NCBI GenBank assembly: GCA_019313825.1
Contig: JAFDAM010000016.1
Span: 1 to 36,918, forward strand
Source of the DNA: Deltaproteobacteria bacterium
GTDB taxonomy: Bacteria; Desulfobacterota; DSM-4660; Desulfatiglandales; HGW-15
Length of the DNA: 36,918 nucleotides
Reading direction: 5' to 3'
Position numbers and translations under genes: made by a program
Notes under the pieces: generated by a model
What the model was told of the DNA's origin: nothing
The model's database searches: none
What the model saw: only the letters and a program-made list of their open reading frames with translations
Shown here: positions 6,868-15,863 of the stretch, in pieces
Layout of the letters: each line of letters begins with the position of its first letter
How positions within the stretch are numbered: the stretch's first letter is position 1

Positions 6868-8571
6868 ATGGCCGGGACTGTTTCCAGACCTGCGACTGAT
6901 TTTATTCGCAGCATTATTGCTGAAGACCTAAAGGCAGGCAAGAACCAAGGCCGTGTCGTGACCCGATTCCCTCCTGAGCCGAACGGCTTTCTGCATATCG
7001 GACATGCCAAATCCATCTGCCTCAATTTTGGTATCGCCGCAGAAAACGAAGGTGGTATATGCCATCTTCGTTTTGATGACACCAATCCGAGCAAGGAAGA
7101 GGCTGAATACGCGGAATCGATCATGGCAGACATTCGATGGCTTGGATTTGATTGGGCTGATCACCTGTACTATGCGTCTGACTATTTTGAGAAGCTGTAC
7201 CAGTACGCTGTGCGGTTGATAAAAGACGGCAAGGCCTATGTGTGCGATCTGAATGCGGATGAGATCAGAGAGTGCCGTGGCACCCTGACTGAGCCCGGCA
7301 AGGAAAGTCCTTTTCGCACACGTTCAGTTGAAGAGAACCTGGACCTGTTCGAGCGCATGCGGGCGGGTGAATACGAAGACGGCTCCCGCGTGCTTCGCGC
7401 GAAGATCGATATGGCCTCTCCCAATATGAATATGCGGGACCCGGTCATCTACCGTATTCTGCATGTACCGCATCACAGGACCGGAGATAAGTGGTGCATC
7501 TATCCGATGTATGATTTTACACACTGTCTTTCGGACTCTATCGAAGGTATCACACATTCTCTCTGTTCTCTGGAATTTGAGGATCATCGCCCCTTATACG
7601 ACTGGGTGCTGGATGAATTGAATGTGGATTGTCATCCGCAGCAGATCGAATTCGCTCGCCTCAATCTCACCTATACCGTGATGAGCAAAAGAAAACTCCT
7701 GGAACTGGTGGAACAAGGTCTCGTTAAAGGATGGGATGATCCACGGATGTCCACAATATCGGGTTTGCGAAGACGCGGCTATACGCCTGAATCAATACGC
7801 AACTTTTGTGAGCGTATCGGGGTGGCCAAGAGGGACAGTATGGTCGATATGGCATTGCTCGAACACTGTGTAAGGGAAGATCTGAATAAACGGGCGCCGC
7901 GTGTGATGGGGGTGTTGCGTCCTCTCAAGGTGGTTATAGACAACTATCCGGAAGACCTGGTGGAAGAGCTGGAAGCCATAAACAACCCGGAAGATCCTGG
8001 GATGGGGACGCGGAAGGTTCCTTTTTCACGAGTCCTTTACATCGAACAAGAGGATTTTCGTGAAGACCCGCCGAAAAAGTTCTTCCGCCTGGCCCCGGGT
8101 CGTGAGGTGCGACTTCGTTACGCCTATTTTATCAGGTGTGTGGATGTGGTTAAGGACGAACAGACAGGAGAGATAGTCGAGCTTCATTGCACATATGATC
8201 CGGAGACAAAAGGCGGTTCCGCCCCGGACGGGCGCAAGGTCAAGGCAACATTGCACTGGGTTTCTGCTCCCCACTCGATCCGGGCAGAAGCTCGCTTATA
8301 TGATCATCTCCTTGTAAAAGCGGACCCAAGCGATGAAAAAGATGACGCTGATTTTAAGGCCTGTTTGAACTCCAATTCATTAGAGGTATTGAAAACATGC
8401 CGTGTCGAGCCAAGTCTAAAAAATGCAGAGCCGGGGAGTAGATACCAGTTCGAGCGGCTGGGTTATTTCTGTGTCGATTCCGTTGATTCTTTTGAAGAAT
8501 CATTAGTATTTAATCGGACGGTATCATTGCGTGATACATGGGCCAGGATCGAGAAAGCCCTGAAGAAGTAG
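6868..8571 (+). CDS. glnS: Glutaminyl-tRNA synthetase
   Basis: Attaches glutamine to tRNA-Gln, as a class I enzyme of the GlxRS family. The 567-residue product carries [15 protein letters not shown] (HIGH at 43-46), [32 protein letters not shown] and the VMSKRKL form of the KMSKS loop (271-275). After these comes the two-barrel anticodon-binding half ([28 protein letters not shown]). These distinguish it from GltX, so tRNA-Gln here can be charged directly. The frame extends upstream to 6793, but GAAGGA at 6853-6858 is 9 bases before the ATG at 6868, and family members start just before the DFI-R-II motif. It converges on the IHF-like gene with only 9 bases between them. Confidence 0.96.
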   Translation: MAGTVSRPATDFIRSIIAEDLKAGKNQGRVVTRFPPEPNGFLHIGHAKSICLNFGIAAENEGGICHLRFDDTNPSKEEAEYAESIMADIRWLGFDWADHLYYASDYFEKLYQYAVRLIKDGKAYVCDLNADEIRECRGTLTEPGKESPFRTRSVEENLDLFERMRAGEYEDGSRVLRAKIDMASPNMNMRDPVIYRILHVPHHRTGDKWCIYPMYDFTHCLSDSIEGITHSLCSLEFEDHRPLYDWVLDELNVDCHPQQIEFARLNLTYTVMSKRKLLELVEQGLVKGWDDPRMSTISGLRRRGYTPESIRNFCERIGVAKRDSMVDMALLEHCVREDLNKRAPRVMGVLRPLKVVIDNYPEDLVEELEAINNPEDPGMGTRKVPFSRVLYIEQEDFREDPPKKFFRLAPGREVRLRYAYFIRCVDVVKDEQTGEIVELHCTYDPETKGGSAPDGRKVKATLHWVSAPHSIRAEARLYDHLLVKADPSDEKDDADFKACLNSNSLEVLKTCRVEPSLKNAEPGSRYQFERLGYFCVDSVDSFEESLVFNRTVSLRDTWARIEKALKK

Positions 8572-8580
8572 ACAATAGTG

Positions 8581-8868
8581 TTATTGCTCTCTGTTTACCT
8601 TGTCCTCCAGAACCGGCGAACATTTGAAGGTAACAATCCTATTTGATCCCAGCGACTGATTATCCCCTGCGCGGGGGCTTCGGCCCCTCCGATCACTATT
8701 GTTTTTTACACAAAATTTCCCAAATCCACTTATGAGCATATCCTCTCCGTTTTCCAGCGTCTTTTTGATAATCTCCAGAAAGGATTCAATCAGTTTGGCG
8801 GATTTTTCTTTGGTAAGGTTAAGCTCTTTGTAGATGGAACGTACGAAGTATTCTTTGGTAAGGGTCAT
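8581..8868 (-). CDS. HU/IHF-family DNA-binding protein
   Basis: A 95-residue histone-like protein of the HU/IHF superfamily, which binds and bends DNA as a dimer. Visible are the helical N-terminus (MTLTKEYFVRSIYKEL), the core ISGFGKFCVKN, and the DNA-binding arm RRGRSPRAGDN. In the arm, GRSPRAG takes the place of the usual GRNPxTG with the intercalating proline. It ends IVTFKCSPVLEDKVN. The arm and the FGKF turn look more IHF-alpha-like than HU-like, but I would not assign the subunit. The frame extends upstream to 8919, but GGAG 9 bases before the ATG at 8868 marks the likely start. The gene has no partner alongside. The segment encoding the arm contains a strong GC hairpin (8674-8687). Confidence 0.88.
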   Translation of the reverse strand: MTLTKEYFVRSIYKELNLTKEKSAKLIESFLEIIKKTLENGEDMLISGFGKFCVKNNSDRRGRSPRAGDNQSLGSNRIVTFKCSPVLEDKVNREQ

Positions 8869-9429
8869 GAATTTGAACTCCAGACAGGAAAGGTTCACGG
8901 ATAAAGAAGATGCATTCATGTTACCAGGTTGGAAGCTACTTTTATATTTTCATGTTGTCAAGGAATAATCAGAGATTCATGAAGAAAGATCTTCACATCA
9001 CTTGTATGACCCATATGCATATAGAAGAATTACACCTCGGAATTGTTTTTCATCTGTTATGTACATAAAAATCACTTGACTGTTTAGCTGAATATAATAT
9101 AATTTAATTAACTTTAGTAATGTGCTGTAAGAGGCTTTCATAAGTATGAGTTGGATAACATGTTGCATTGAGAGCAAGAAAAGTCCTGGGGCTACTTATC
9201 ATTGAAACGTGGATCTTTCTGCTTCATGATTATTACCTGAATTTTACACCAAGTATCGTAGCGAGGCGCCGAAAGCTTTGTGTTTAAGGCGAAGTTGGAG
9301 TGATTTTGACCCGCAGACATATTATCCATATGGTGAGGATCAAAATCATGAAACGAGCTTTTAAAGATAAGGCGCTTCAAGCCACAGTAGATAGTTGGTG
9401 CAAAATTCAGGTATTAGCCTTCCTGAATA
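8869..9429. other. 561-bp spacer containing a palindromic element
   Basis: Bases 8869-9230 are A/T-rich and show no gene. The 5' region of the IHF-like gene lies here, but I found no clear promoter. The rest is the palindromic element at 9234-9413. Short open frames crossing it are not supported. Confidence 0.5.
9234..9413. mobile_element. 180-bp palindromic (MITE-like) element 17 bp before the VanZ-like gene
   Basis: Terminal inverted repeats of 24 bases (9234-9257 and 9390-9413, 22 of 24 matching) start TACCTGAATTTT. Inside, TGATTTTGA (9301-9309) and TCAAAATCA (9340-9348) form a second inverted pair around a small CATAT/ATATG hairpin. There is no transposase. It ends 17 bases before the VanZ-like start codon, so it must provide the 5' untranslated region of that gene and perhaps its promoter. 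Its core shares layout and words with the element at 16314-16481. No clear target-site duplication was seen. Confidence 0.55.
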
Positions 9430-9825
9430 ATGAGAGATCTCAGGTTTTTAATATTATGGCTGTCATTGGGTTGGATACAGGTTGGTCTCGTGATCTATTT
9501 TTCACTAGTGCCATCGCCACCCAGGATCCCGGTTTTCCCGGGAGGAGATAAATTGATCCATCTTTTTACCTATGCTATAATGATGCTGTGGTTCGGGCTC
9601 TGCTATCTGCCGGGCAGGACATATCGCAATTTGGGCATTGCTTTGATCCTGATGGGAATTATCCTGGAACTTATTCAAAATGAAATAGGCCATAGATCCA
9701 TGAGCTATCTTGATATGCTCGCAAATTGCCTTGGCGTTTCACTCGGCTGGCTCCTGGCAAGAACTCGTTTATCTTTGGCGCTGATTCACATGGAAAGCAG
9801 ATCGGGTATCAGGTCAACAGGCTAA
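9430..9825 (+). CDS. VanZ-like integral membrane protein
   Basis: A 131-residue membrane protein with four predicted helices, at about residues 5-26, 43-61, 69-84 and 96-110. The loop DKLIHLFTYAIMML and the segment ILELIQNEIGHRSMSYLDMLANCLG match the VanZ-like family (polar Asp-Lys...His near helix 2, then Glu-Gln and Asp-Asn in helices 3-4). Members are named after the teicoplanin-resistance accessory protein VanZ, but most have no known role, and resistance should not be inferred. No clear ribosome binding site precedes the ATG, so the start is uncertain. A palindromic element ends 17 bases upstream. A small lipoprotein gene follows at 60 bases. Confidence 0.8.
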   Translation: MRDLRFLILWLSLGWIQVGLVIYFSLVPSPPRIPVFPGGDKLIHLFTYAIMMLWFGLCYLPGRTYRNLGIALILMGIILELIQNEIGHRSMSYLDMLANCLGVSLGWLLARTRLSLALIHMESRSGIRSTG

Positions 9826-9884
9826 GACACTAATAGCCATGAACATAAATGCTAAACAGTAATTTGAAAAGGAGGTATAAAAAG

Positions 9885-10103
9885 ATGAGGAGATTATTTC
9901 TGTGTCTAATAGTTTTTATGGTACTGTTTCTTTCAGGATGTGCGGCAATTAAAGAATCAGAATTTTACAAGCATGATACACATTATAAAACTTTTAATCA
10001 TATGATATACAGTTGGTGGGGCCATGAAAATCCTACCGAGGAGACATTAAAGAAATCCCAGGAACAGGGATGGTGGGGTATGCCGGTAAAGCCTGCCCCT
10101 TGA
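9885..10103 (+). CDS. Small lipoprotein (72 aa)
   Basis: The N-terminus MRRLFLCLIVFMVLFLSGC is a lipoprotein signal peptide with lipobox LSGC (Cys19), so the mature part would be about 54 residues anchored by lipid in the membrane facing the periplasm. The mature part ends in a Trp-rich block (YSWWGHENPTEETLKK, then QGWWGMPVKP). I do not know the family. AAGGAGGT (9868-9875) lies 9 bases before the ATG and decides the start over an upstream in-frame ATG at 9849. It is probably co-transcribed with the VanZ-like gene. Confidence 0.8.
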   Translation: MRRLFLCLIVFMVLFLSGCAAIKESEFYKHDTHYKTFNHMIYSWWGHENPTEETLKKSQEQGWWGMPVKPAP

Positions 10104-10235
10104 CAGATTCCCGGGTGCAGACTGCAGATGATGTGATAGGAAATCACTAATGGGTTTGATAAGTTTCCGAATGTTGGGTTTTATCGGGCTATGCACTGTA
10201 TTATGCTTGAAAGCAAGGTGAATAAATCGAGATGA

Positions 10236-10281
10236 AAACCAACTGAACCTGTAAACCGGGAACCATTGAACCCGTGAACCT
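10236..10281. repeat. Near-tandem AACC/TGAACC word repeat
   Basis: Repeated words AACC and TGAACC at irregular 6-12 base spacing, just before the YihY/BrkB gene. Similar in style to the tandem AACCCTG run near 24961. Confidence 0.45.
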
Positions 10282-10312
10282 ATTCAGCATATAGAAATGA
10301 TAGGGGCAGTCC

Positions 10313-11635
10313 TTGAACATTCAAAAGATCATCGTTTTTCTGAGACAGGGTTTATGGCAAATCCGTCTTAACGAGCTCTCCCGTAAAAAGTCGTTTCTTA
10401 TCAGACAGCTCAGGATCGTTATCCTCGCATTCCGCGGTTTTGATGAAGACAAGTGCGCCTTAAGGGCATCCGCCCTGACATTATACACACTGCTTTTGAT
10501 TGTCCCGGCTGCTGCGATGGCCTTTGGGGTGGCAAAGGGATTTGGCCTGCAAAAGCTCCTTGAAAAAGAGCTTTACGCAAAGATGCAGGGCCAGGAAGAG
10601 GCGGTAACAAGGATCGTCGGCTTTGCGAATTCAATGCTCGAAAATACCAAGGGCGGTCTGATCGCTGGCATTGGAGTGGCAATTCTGTTCTATCTTATTA
10701 TAAAGCTATTGGGAAACATCGAAAAATCATTTAACGAAATCTGGGGGATACCTCACCCAAGGACTTTAAGCAGGAAGTTGAGCGACTATCTTGCGATCAT
10801 GCTCGTCTGCCCTGTCCTGTTGGTCATGTCCAGCAGTATTACGGTATTTATCACCACCCAAATCACGCTTATTACCCAGAGGATTGATCTCCTAGGTCCT
10901 ATCAGTCCCATAGTATTATTGATATTAAAGGCCTTGCCATACTGTGTTATCTGGCTGCTTTTCACGTTTGTATATATCTTTCTGCCGAATACAAAGGTCT
11001 ATATTCGATCAGGACTCTTGGGCGGCATTGTCGCTGGTACGATCTATGAGCTTGTGCAGTGGATTTATATAAACTTCCAGATCGGAGTTTCAAGCTACGG
11101 CGCAATCTATGGCAGTTTTGCCGCATTGCCGCTTTTTATGGTCTGGCTGCAGGTAAGCTGGCTTATTGTCCTCTTCGGCGCTGAGATCTCTTTTGCGCAC
11201 CAGAATGTGGAGACATATGAGTTTGAGCCGGATTCCCTGCATGTGAGTCCTTCCTTCAAGAGGTTACTTGCATTGAAGATAGCATACGTGTGTGTAAAGA
11301 CTTTTTGTAATGGGGAAAAGCCCTGGAGTGCAGGTCAGATCTCCAATGCCCTGGAGATTCCTATCAGACTTGTCAACCAGATACTTTTTGAACTGGAACA
11401 GTGTCGTATTTTGTCTGAGGTCAATGATATAGACCAAAGCGAACAAAGGTACCAGCCGGCCCGCAGCGTAGATACCTTGAGTATCAATTTTGTCCTTCAG
11501 GCCATTGATAGTCTTGGAAGCCAGAATATACCTATTGCCCGGTCAAAAGAACTGACCAAGATCTCAGATTGTCTGCAAGAGTTTGCATCTATTGCCAATA
11601 ATTCAGAGGCTAATATCCTTTTGAAAAACATCTGA
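10313..11635 (+). CDS. YihY/BrkB-family membrane protein
   Basis: A 440-residue protein of the YihY/BrkB family (often mislabelled ribonuclease BN), an inner-membrane protein of uncertain function. The family signature ALRASALTLYTLLLIVPAAAMAFG begins near residue 45. About six membrane helices run to residue 300, with conserved segments GNIEKSFNEIWGI, TKVYIRSGLLGGIVAGTIYELVQW, YGAIYGSFAALPLFMVWLQVSW and GAEISFAH. A cytoplasmic tail (about 320-440) resembles a winged-helix segment (AGQISNALEIPIRLVNQILFEL), as in longer members of the family. There is no ATG before the first helix. The TTG at 10313 is preceded by AGGGG (10302-10306) and is the best start. Confidence 0.88.
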   Translation: MNIQKIIVFLRQGLWQIRLNELSRKKSFLIRQLRIVILAFRGFDEDKCALRASALTLYTLLLIVPAAAMAFGVAKGFGLQKLLEKELYAKMQGQEEAVTRIVGFANSMLENTKGGLIAGIGVAILFYLIIKLLGNIEKSFNEIWGIPHPRTLSRKLSDYLAIMLVCPVLLVMSSSITVFITTQITLITQRIDLLGPISPIVLLILKALPYCVIWLLFTFVYIFLPNTKVYIRSGLLGGIVAGTIYELVQWIYINFQIGVSSYGAIYGSFAALPLFMVWLQVSWLIVLFGAEISFAHQNVETYEFEPDSLHVSPSFKRLLALKIAYVCVKTFCNGEKPWSAGQISNALEIPIRLVNQILFELEQCRILSEVNDIDQSEQRYQPARSVDTLSINFVLQAIDSLGSQNIPIARSKELTKISDCLQEFASIANNSEANILLKNI

Positions 11636-11734
11636 TTGTTTTAAAAGAACGTGATTTATAGGGTCTTGAACTGTTGCCCCATGAAAGATCTCAAAGTTGG
11701 AAAAAATGCGGATATAACGGGAGGTAAAGGGGTA

Positions 11735-12484
11735 ATGAATAAAAACGGGCTGTTTCTAAAAAGTGTCCTGTGTGCGACAGCGTTCTCTGTCTTGACGGGT
11801 CTTTTTATCGCTGACCATGCGATATCATATGAGTTTTATGACTGGGGACATGGGGCAATAGGGTACGAACTCGCTGTTATGGATGCGGAAGAAGACAAGA
11901 AACCCTTGATACTCTATTTTTATTTGGATTCCGATGAATGGAGCGAGAAGATGAACAACGACTATCTCGCTGTCTATGAAGTAGAGGCTTTTTTAATCGG
12001 TATCCCAAAAGTGGAGATTAATCCGGGCAAGGGTGGCCAGGAAAAGTCAATTGCTGTCAAATATGGAGTGGATAGATGTCCTGCATTTTTTGTGTCAATA
12101 CCCTCGTTTGGTAGTAAGCCTCAAAGGATACATCCCTTTTCAAAAGATCATAACTTGACCGTTGATGAGTTTATAAAGGAGCTTAAAGGGGTAATTGTCT
12201 ATCAATATAATGAAAAAGCGTATCAACACTATGAAAAAAAGGAATATGAAGAGGCTCTTAAGTATTTTGAAATGGCCCGCGATTTTGATCCAGGGAAAGC
12301 CTATACATATTATGCAATAGGGACTGTCTATCATTCTATTGGTTTCGAGAAAAACGATCCGGAATATCTGGAAAAGGCAGAAGAGAATTATGTAGAGGCC
12401 CTGGAAATAGATCCCGACAACAAGGAGACCAAAGAGGAGTTGAAAAAACTTCGGGAAGGTATGGAGAAATTAGGAGTCAAATAG
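11735..12484 (+). CDS. Secreted thioredoxin-fold protein with TPR repeats
   Basis: A 249-residue protein with an N-terminal signal or anchor (about residues 5-30, ending near HAISYEF), so it is probably periplasmic. Residues 40-160 look like a thioredoxin-like domain: KKPLILYFYLDSDEWSEKM at the active-site position, then KYGVDRCPAFFV with the cis-proline loop. Where active thioredoxins have WCxxC, this protein has SDEWSEKM, so no redox pair exists. Residues 165-245 contain two to three TPR units (AYQHYEKKEYEEALKYFEMA, AYTYYAIGTVYHSIGF, AEENYVEALEIDPDN). It probably binds partners rather than catalysing disulfide exchange. The start at 11735 is preceded by GGGAGG, and an in-frame ATG at 11651 would hide the signal peptide. 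It stands alone. Confidence 0.78.
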   Translation: MNKNGLFLKSVLCATAFSVLTGLFIADHAISYEFYDWGHGAIGYELAVMDAEEDKKPLILYFYLDSDEWSEKMNNDYLAVYEVEAFLIGIPKVEINPGKGGQEKSIAVKYGVDRCPAFFVSIPSFGSKPQRIHPFSKDHNLTVDEFIKELKGVIVYQYNEKAYQHYEKKEYEEALKYFEMARDFDPGKAYTYYAIGTVYHSIGFEKNDPEYLEKAEENYVEALEIDPDNKETKEELKKLREGMEKLGVK

Positions 12485-13055
12485 GGATTGGCTTTACGTG
12501 AAAAAGCCAGAATGCCCCGTGCTTTGCACGGGGATGAATGGCCTTATCCGCAAGGCTCAAATATTTACTATGCATTAAAGCTTTCCGCCTGGGTAGCGGA
12601 AGGTTATAGTCAGTGGGTTATGCACGAAAATTGCAAAGCTATCCGGTAATGCGATCTCTTTAAGGCGATATCTACCTTCTTGTGAGTACGTGGGCAAATA
12701 TTTAGGGTGTTGTAAAGTTTATAGCGGCAATTAAAGGTTCGAGGCATACACCCCAAATGTTTGGCCACTGTCCCGCCATGGCGGGATGGAATTCCCCAAA
12801 AGATATCGCCTTAAAGAGACAGCCATCACCTCCTTTTGATATCAATTGGGTGAGGGCAAAGCCGAATTCTTCCACGCAATTCGGGATCTTCGATGGGCGT
12901 GGATTATTTACGGGTTATCAGAATAGGAGCTCAAGAGATTGGGCCCCTTCTTCGATAAGGTCAATAAGGATGGAGATAGGTATTGCAGACGGACAACTCG
13001 CACTGAGTCAACGAATCATTCGAAAATAACTAAACAACTACAAAAGAGAGCGATT
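12485..13055. other. 571-bp spacer before sucC
   Basis: No gene is supported. Contents: the double hairpin at 12488-12543, a small GCTTTCCGC/GCGGAAG palindrome at 12579-12603, a hairpin TCCCGCCATGGCGGGA near 12771-12786, and the decayed end of the 119-bp repeat family (about 12870-12911). I found no convincing promoter for sucC. Confidence 0.5.
12488..12543 (+). ncRNA. Omega-RNA-like double hairpin, possible IS200/IS605 right-end remnant
   Basis: Six bases after the TPR gene stop codon, GGCTTT/AAAGCC forms one hairpin (12490-12508). Four bases later CCCCGTGC-ttt-GCACGGGG forms a perfect 8-bp hairpin (12515-12533), followed by ATGAATGG. This layout and wording strongly resemble the right end of IS200/IS605-type elements, which doubles as the 3' scaffold of the TnpB guide (omega) RNA. 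No tnpB or tnpA is present, so it is either a remnant or a solo end. It has no T run and is therefore a poor terminator. Confidence 0.45.
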
Positions 13056-14237
13056 ATGAAATTGCACGAATACCAGGCAAAGGAGATATTCAGGAGGTTC
13101 GGGGTCCCTGTCCCGGATGGATCAGTAGCTACATCGGCTGATGAAGCCTGCATGACTGCCGAAACATTAAACGGACCGCCATGGGTAATCAAAGCACAGG
13201 TCCACGCGGGTGGCAGGGGAAAGGGCGGAGGCGTTCGCGTGGTCGATTCCCATGATGAGGTAAAAACAGCGACAGAGGCTATCCTGGGACAGCCTTTAAT
13301 CACAAAACAGACAGGTTCTGAAGGGAGAAAGGTCCACAAGGTTCTTGTGGAACAGGGGGTGAAGATAGACCAAGAGCTCTATCTGGCCATGGCTATGGAT
13401 AGGGACGCTGCCAGGCCTGTCATGATCTTCAGCCAGTCAGGCGGTGTGGATATCGAGGAGGTGGCGGAAAGGTCCCCGGAACTGGTCCTCAGGGAGTCAG
13501 TGGATCTGGAGACCGGATGGATGCCTTATCAGGGCAGAAGCCTTGCATACAGTCTTGACCCGCTTCCAGTACCAGAGACACTGAAGAATTTGATGTCAGT
13601 CATGGACAGATTATATAAGGTCTTCATGAGTCTTGATTGCTCCCTTGCAGAGATTAATCCTCTGGTCATTACCAAGGATGGAAAGGTTATGGCGCTGGAT
13701 GCCAAGATAGACGTCGATGATAATGCCCTTTTCAGACAGAAGGAGATAAGTGCTCTATATGATCCGATGGAGAAGGACCCTCTCGAACGCGAAGCAGAGA
13801 GAAATAACATCAACTATATTCGCCTTGACGGCAATATAGGGGCCATGGTCAATGGCGCCGGGCTGGCCATGGCAACCATGGACGTCATCAAAATGGCCGG
13901 CGGTGAACCGGCAAATTTTCTTGACGTGGGCGGTGGTGCCAGCGAAGAGATGATCACCAAAGGTTTTGAGATTATCCTGGGAGATGAGAAGGTAAAAGCG
14001 ATACTAATAAATATCTTTGGCGGAATATTAAGGTGTGATGTCCTGGCCAGGGGAGTCCTGGCCGCTGCGGAGAAAGTGGGGGTCAGGGTTCCCGTCATTA
14101 TCAGGCTGGAGGGGACCAATGTAGAGGAAGGCAGGAAGATACTTGAAGAATCTAATCTGGAATTCATGGTAGCCGGTGATATGGCTGAGGCGGCAGACCT
14201 GGTAACTCGACAGATATCACAGAGGATTCAATCATGA
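13056..14237 (+). CDS. sucC: Succinate-CoA ligase (ADP-forming), beta subunit
   Basis: The ATP-grasp subunit of succinyl-CoA synthetase, which makes ATP or GTP from succinyl-CoA, or the reverse, in the TCA and methylmalonyl-CoA routes. The 393 residues start [20 protein letters not shown], as usual. Visible are [17 protein letters not shown] (nucleotide-binding), [51 protein letters not shown] and [14 protein letters not shown]. The frame runs upstream to 12939, but that region is repeat-like spacer. The ATG at 13056 matches family starts, though the ribosome binding site (AGAGAG) is weak. The stop overlaps the sucD start (ATGA), so the two are translationally coupled. Confidence 0.96.
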   Translation: MKLHEYQAKEIFRRFGVPVPDGSVATSADEACMTAETLNGPPWVIKAQVHAGGRGKGGGVRVVDSHDEVKTATEAILGQPLITKQTGSEGRKVHKVLVEQGVKIDQELYLAMAMDRDAARPVMIFSQSGGVDIEEVAERSPELVLRESVDLETGWMPYQGRSLAYSLDPLPVPETLKNLMSVMDRLYKVFMSLDCSLAEINPLVITKDGKVMALDAKIDVDDNALFRQKEISALYDPMEKDPLEREAERNNINYIRLDGNIGAMVNGAGLAMATMDVIKMAGGEPANFLDVGGGASEEMITKGFEIILGDEKVKAILINIFGGILRCDVLARGVLAAAEKVGVRVPVIIRLEGTNVEEGRKILEESNLEFMVAGDMAEAADLVTRQISQRIQS

Positions 14238-15103
14238 GTATACTTGTAGACAAGGAAACGCGTGTTGTTGTGCAGGGTACCACCGGCAGGGAAGGAACTT
14301 TTCACACAAAGCAGATGCTGGATTACGGGACAGTCGTGGCCGCTGGAGTTACGCCCGGAAAAGGCGGCCGGATAGTTGAAGGAGTGCCTGTCTTTAACAC
14401 CATCAATGAGGCAATGGAAAAAGAGGGAATCAATGTCTCCTGCATCTTCGTTCCACCTCCCTTTGCGGCAGACGCTATAATGGAGGCTGCATCCTCGGGC
14501 ATAGCAGTGATCGTATGCATTACGGAAGGAATACCTACACTTGATATGGTCAAGGTGACTGCCTTTTTGAAGGATAGAGAGGCCGTACTTATCGGTCCAA
14601 ATTGTCCCGGGATAATAACTCCCGGTGAGACAAAGGTAGGCATTATGCCCGGGCCGATACACAAGACCGGTCATATCGGGGTGATCTCAAGGAGCGGGAC
14701 CCTCACCTATGAGGTGGTGGATCAATTGACCAGGGCCGGCCTCGGGCAATCCACATGCATTGGGATCGGGGGTGATCCCATTGGGGGCACCACATTTATA
14801 GATCATCTCAAGAGGTTTAAAGAGGACCCTCAGACAGCCGGGGTGGTCCTCATAGGCGAGATAGGCGGTTCTGCCGAAGAGGAGGCGGCAGAATATGTGC
14901 GGAACGAATTTGAAAAGCCGGTAATAGCCTTTATTGCAGGACAGACAGCGCCTCAGGGAAAGAGGATGGGCCATGCGGGGGCCATTATTTCAGGGGGTAA
15001 GGGAAAGGCCGAAGACAAGATAATGGCTCTTGAAAAAGCAGGAATAACAGTGGCGCATAATCTCGGAAGACTGGGAAAGACAGCCCTGGAGGTTTTTAAA
15101 TAG
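14234..15103 (+). CDS. sucD: Succinate-CoA ligase, alpha subunit
   Basis: Binds CoA and carries the phosphohistidine of succinyl-CoA synthetase, partner of SucC. The 289-residue product has the CoA-binding Rossmann part ([33 protein letters not shown]), [40 protein letters not shown], and [16 protein letters not shown], where His247 is the phosphorylated residue. The ATG overlaps the sucC stop codon and AGAGGA lies just upstream. In this kind of organism the enzyme may run as an ATP-forming step in propionate or acetate oxidation. That is inferred from the carboxyltransferase genes at 22.3-24.2 kb. Confidence 0.97.
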   Translation: MSILVDKETRVVVQGTTGREGTFHTKQMLDYGTVVAAGVTPGKGGRIVEGVPVFNTINEAMEKEGINVSCIFVPPPFAADAIMEAASSGIAVIVCITEGIPTLDMVKVTAFLKDREAVLIGPNCPGIITPGETKVGIMPGPIHKTGHIGVISRSGTLTYEVVDQLTRAGLGQSTCIGIGGDPIGGTTFIDHLKRFKEDPQTAGVVLIGEIGGSAEEEAAEYVRNEFEKPVIAFIAGQTAPQGKRMGHAGAIISGGKGKAEDKIMALEKAGITVAHNLGRLGKTALEVFK

Positions 15104-15211
15104 ATGGTGGATCAGGGCCGGCACCATAACTTGACTTGGACATATATTAGTGATAGCGTGTTCCTATAAAAATTATCAGGCCCGTAACCTCTGAAATCAA
15201 GAGTTGAGATA

Positions 15212-15610
15212 ATGAAAAAGATTGTAGATCTACAAGAAAGAATCGAAGGTAAGAGGCAAAAGAGACAACAGGAGCAGTACCAGGAGAAAATTGAGACAAT
15301 TCAAAGGGTAACCCAATGCTCATCATGCCATTTCAAATGTGCCATGTGCGGTCAATATCTGAATGAAACAGATCCTTCCTATAGCTCTGATTCATCCGGG
15401 TATGAATATACATTTTGTGATAGCTGCAGATGGGAGTTTGAAGATTTTTTATCTGTTTCCAGAGGCGAGAAATACTCTGGAGTCTTCTGGCATAACAAGG
15501 AGTGGGAAAAGATGTGGTTGGCCTGGTTGGATTACCAGCAGGCAATCGCCGGGTTTATGAATTCTCCTGAATTTGATTTACTGCTGGAGGAACTTGATTT
15601 AGAGCCATAA
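15212..15610 (+). CDS. Cys-rich small protein with putative zinc-binding knuckles
   Basis: A 132-residue soluble protein. The first 30 residues are a charged helix ([20 protein letters not shown]). Then follow [12 protein letters not shown] and, about 40 residues later, [12 protein letters not shown]. Together they form at least two CxxC pairs that could hold one zinc in a split ribbon. The C-terminal half is Trp-rich ([20 protein letters not shown]) and ends acidic. I do not recognise the family. It sits between sucD and tatA and is probably co-transcribed with tatA, which follows 14 bases after its stop. The ribosome binding site is weak. The regular codon use and motif spacing suggest it is real. 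Confidence 0.75.
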   Translation: MKKIVDLQERIEGKRQKRQQEQYQEKIETIQRVTQCSSCHFKCAMCGQYLNETDPSYSSDSSGYEYTFCDSCRWEFEDFLSVSRGEKYSGVFWHNKEWEKMWLAWLDYQQAIAGFMNSPEFDLLLEELDLEP

Positions 15611-15624
15611 AAGCGGAGGTAAAG

Positions 15625-15819
15625 ATGTTTGGGATAGGTATGCCGGAACTTATTATCATCCTGATAATAATTCTGATTATATTCGGCGCGGGCAAACTCC
15701 CTGAGATCGGTAGCGGGATAGGAAAAGGGATAAGAAATTTTAAAAAGGCCGCCGATGAAAAACCGGAAAAGATAACCTCGTCAAAAGAGGACAATGATAA
15801 TCTTGAAGATGAGGCCTAG
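15625..15819 (+). CDS. tatA: Twin-arginine translocase subunit TatA/E
   Basis: Small 64-residue pore-forming subunit of the Tat export system in the inner membrane. It has the short periplasmic start [10 protein letters not shown], one Ile/Leu helix, the hinge [23 protein letters not shown], and a charged cytoplasmic tail, all diagnostic. GGAGG (15615-15619) precedes the ATG. No tatB or tatC is in the window. A likely client is the Mo hydroxylase large subunit at 26.6-28.8 kb, which has a twin-arginine signal. Confidence 0.95.
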   Translation: MFGIGMPELIIILIIILIIFGAGKLPEIGSGIGKGIRNFKKAADEKPEKITSSKEDNDNLEDEA

Positions 15820-15863
15820 AACCGGAGGCTTTGATCACGGCGTCCTTTGAATCCCCACAGACC

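Noticed and set aside
8573-8586. Terminator between glnS and the IHF-like gene
   Set aside because: CAATA/TATTG is a weak A/T stem without a T run and overlaps the IHF-like stop codon region.
9300-9551. Plus-strand frame of 83 residues
   Set aside because: Lies across the palindromic element and out of frame with the VanZ-like protein, which has clear membrane helices and family motifs.
12939-13055. N-terminal extension of SucC
   Set aside because: SucC proteins start at MKLHEYQ; the extension is spacer sequence read in frame.
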